From Thuidium tamariscinum (taxonomy: Eukaryota > Streptophyta > Bryopsida > Hypnales > Thuidiaceae): 64,000 nt of DNA. The position numbers were made by a program, and so were the translations under genes. The notes below the pieces were generated by a model that was not told where the DNA came from, made no database searches, and worked only from the letters and a program-made list of their open reading frames with translations. The DNA is taken from positions 42,518,821 through 42,582,820 of the forward strand of contig OX344750.2 of NCBI GenBank assembly GCA_947034885.2, written 5' to 3'. Below are positions 62,001-64,000 of this stretch, piece after piece. Within the stretch, counting starts at the first letter, position 1. Each line of letters opens with the position of its first letter.

Positions 62001-63703
62001 GTTGGCCAACAATCCCCACTGGCAAGACCGTGCCCGACAAGAAATCTTAGAGGTGCTTGGTGATGGAGGGGAATGCAAACCTAGTACACTGACACGGCTT
62101 AAAGTGGTAACTTTCTTTCCTACTTACCTATCTTGTTATTTCATTTAGAGCTTCTGGTTTTGAATTTTTTACTAACTATACTATAATTTTATATTTGAAC
62201 ATTGTGCACGACATTGTGGTATTCACCTCTATTGTAGCTATACACATGTATGGAGAGATTTGATAGATTTATCTAAATTTGAGTCTACTAACTATACTCT
62301 ATAATGTTGATTTAGAATAATGTAGCAAAATTTGAGCCAATGATTGAAAGTAGTATTTGAACACACAATGCCAATCTTTTGGATAGAAGTTTTTATAAAT
62401 TTAACCACATTTGAGTCCATTGTTTTGCCTACTTTGTAAAGTTAATGTGGTAGAGTTAATGATTGAAGAAAAAAAAATGAGGATCTATAATCAAGGATGG
62501 TGTAATTATTAATATTGCATAGAATTACAACATTGAATAGGTTTATTGTTGAAGACAAGGAGCATGGAAAGGGGTTAACAAGACTAAATGTCTCATCAAC
62601 GTTCCTTGCTCATAACCATTCAAGATTGTTACAAATCATAACTTCTAATGCTAAAGGTAGCATAAACCTAAAGTTAATGCCGTAAACTTAATTAAAGATG
62701 TCCATGACATCCATAATGTCAACACTTTTCAATCAAATGTGTAAATCATCAAAAAATTTGATGAACAACAAATGATATTCAAACGGATAAACTTATATTT
62801 CTAGATTAAATTTTTATTGTTCAAACTTGTTTTGAAACACCTTTGAGTGTTATAAACCTTTCTAGAATAGAACATATACAATATACTCTTCAAAGGGGTC
62901 ATGGTTCTATTTCACAAAATGATTAGAAACTACAAATGTATTTTGGAAGAATCAAACCTTGATTGTAATCCTACATCCCATTTGCATTGGTATTATGCAC
63001 AATAGTGAAAATCAAAACTACAAATATTGCAATTAATGTTCAAGTTATTATGACTAAATTTCAAATCAACACCTATCAATTTGATACAACTGATACCATC
63101 TTAGAAACAATGATTCTACTTGGATTGAATGTTGTATATATGTATTCAATGTTACATATCCTTCACCATAGCCAAACTTAGTAATTCTAGATTTCAAAAT
63201 GACCACATTTGCTTCCTCATTTTTGTGATTTCTTTGGTCTAAGTGATTCATGTATTTGGAATTTTGGATTGCTCTAGGTGGGAATGATCATAAATGAAAC
63301 CTTGCGAATCTTCACAACAATACCAGCAATAACAAGGGAAACAACAAAAGATCTCCAACTAAAAGGACTATTCATTCCAAAGGGTATAATTGTTGAAGTA
63401 GCAATTACCGCAATCCACCAAGATAGGGACTATTGGGGAGGTGATGTTGCGGTCTTCAACCCTGAGAGGTTCAAGAATGGTGTCTCCGGTGCATGCTCAC
63501 ATCCACAAGCATTTTTACCATTTGGCCTTGGTCCAAAGTATTGCATTGGCAACAACTTTGCTTTAATGGAAGCCAAAATTGTATTGGCCATGGTCTTACA
63601 ACGGTTTCAACTCGTAGTTTCACCAAACTACCGGCATCACCCAACTTTTGATATGGTGCAAAAACCAAAGTTTGGAATGCCTATCATTTTTAAAGCATTG
63701 TAG
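56056..63703 (+). CDS. Cytochrome P450 monooxygenase, CYP72-clan type
   Basis: Exons 56056-56341, 57005-57231, 60857-61113, 61722-62106 and 63278-63703 join in frame to 526 aa. The N-terminus is a membrane anchor (VEVWTAVTVVVATVLVYKVL). Motifs: GEKWATERRTLAPFFH (C-helix WxxxR region), I-helix AGEDT (335-339), ExxR as ETLR (392-395), PERF (447-450) and heme loop FGLGPKYCIG with Cys474. The usual Arg of FGxGPRxCxG is Lys472. Microsomal P450s of this clan hydroxylate hormones and other small molecules with NADPH-P450 reductase; the substrate cannot be told. Introns are 663, 3625, 608 and 1171 bases. Exons 1-2 are GC-rich, exons 3-5 AT-rich. No frameshift or early stop, so it appears functional. 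Clan call rests on the YGKNFVYEW and FRIxPTKxN-like (YRKIPTKANK) blocks and overall intron pattern. Confidence 0.93.
56570..56795 (+). pseudogene. Decayed duplicate of P450 exon 1 end plus donor, inside intron 1
   Basis: Sequence about 56289-56514 (last 53 bases of exon 1 plus about 170 bases of intron) is repeated in tandem about 280 bases downstream. The exon-like part reads FSSTIVRQFALDCPQH, against FSPTVTPQYTLFCPKY in the real exon, and still ends at a GT donor (CACG|GTGTGC). A TTCCAG lies directly before it. Confidence 0.75.
57284..59144. mobile_element. Degenerate TTAA-type element filling half of P450 intron 2, with nested insertion
   Basis: Left CCCCTAAATGCTCAAGGCC and right GGACATTTAGAGGC, then TTAA 59145-59148. 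Left and right segments align with 34214-35435 in the same orientation (GCAAGATTATAATGTTTT, GCAATTTGGTGAACTCAAA). A block of about 915 bp starting CACTACAAAAAAAAACATTG (57908) to about 58823 is absent from the 34-kb relative and looks like a CACTA-type insertion with a diverged right end. Confidence 0.65.
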
Positions 63704-64000
63704 AAATTCTACCTTAATAAATGTTTCCTTTCTGTAATCAACTAGTGAATTGATGAAGTGTTCTAGATATTTGAGTTTATAAGTAGTAAGGCACTAATAA
63801 TCCTAGTTGCGTGCACTAGTATTAAATTTCTTTTGATTTGTCAGGTTCATGAATATAGTGTTTCATAATAGTTTAGAGAGTATTTACTTGTGTTTTCTCA
63901 AACCTATCAACATTATCCTACTTTCACCTCAAGTTAATTAATTAGTGGGACAAATACCACATTTCTCATACTTCTCAATTTCAAAACTTTGTAAAATCCA

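Overview
The window looks like nuclear DNA of a land plant, plausibly a non-seed plant (bryophyte or lycophyte); the species cannot be fixed from sequence alone. Evidence: plant-type CARM1/PRMT4, a GPI-anchored phytocyanin, a plant-style P450 with a large-intron structure, plant telomere-type (TTTAGGG) boxes in introns, and GT-AG introns throughout. Six protein-coding genes are supported by exon models whose splice phases close without frameshift. They sit in GC-richer islands (about 18.8-22.4, 30-32.8, 36.9-41.8, 48.6-53.9 and 55.5-57.2 kb), separated by very AT-rich DNA.

Layout: 1-1134 (+) is the 3' end of a PRMT4/CARM1 arginine methyltransferase; 20552-22321 (+) a 199-aa GPI-anchored phytocyanin; 29994-31739 (-) a 318-aa carbonyl-reductase-like SDR; 36883-41364 (-) Integrator subunit 9 (10 exons, 802 aa); 49296-52193 (+) the box C/D snoRNP core protein NOP58 (8 exons, 571 aa); 56056-63703 (+) a 526-aa cytochrome P450 of the CYP72-clan type (5 exons). 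The genes are functionally unrelated (chromatin methylation, extracellular copper protein, carbonyl reduction, RNA 3'-end processing, ribosome biogenesis, oxidative metabolism) and each has its own promoter, as usual in plants.

The AT-rich intervals are a nest of short non-autonomous DNA transposons. Families visible by their inverted ends: TTAA-flanked elements with CCC...GGG ends (piggyBac-like); a TAAGGTGGGTACACC family (TA target); CACTA-type MITEs with 3-bp duplications; a family starting GTGAATGCAAGAAACACTTG, one member of which has become a 1-kb fold-back; a TTTCGTTAAAATGGCG family with internal minisatellites; a CATTAGAAGAAATTTGAGG family; and a CTAGCGGTTGGTGCTTGC family. Two diverged copies of a longer repeat (24.26-25.5 kb and 32.3-32.85 kb, opposite orientation) act as each other's empty-site controls and show directly how a TTAA element and a TAAGG element inserted. 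No transposase gene, LTR retroelement, tRNA, rRNA or CRISPR array was found.
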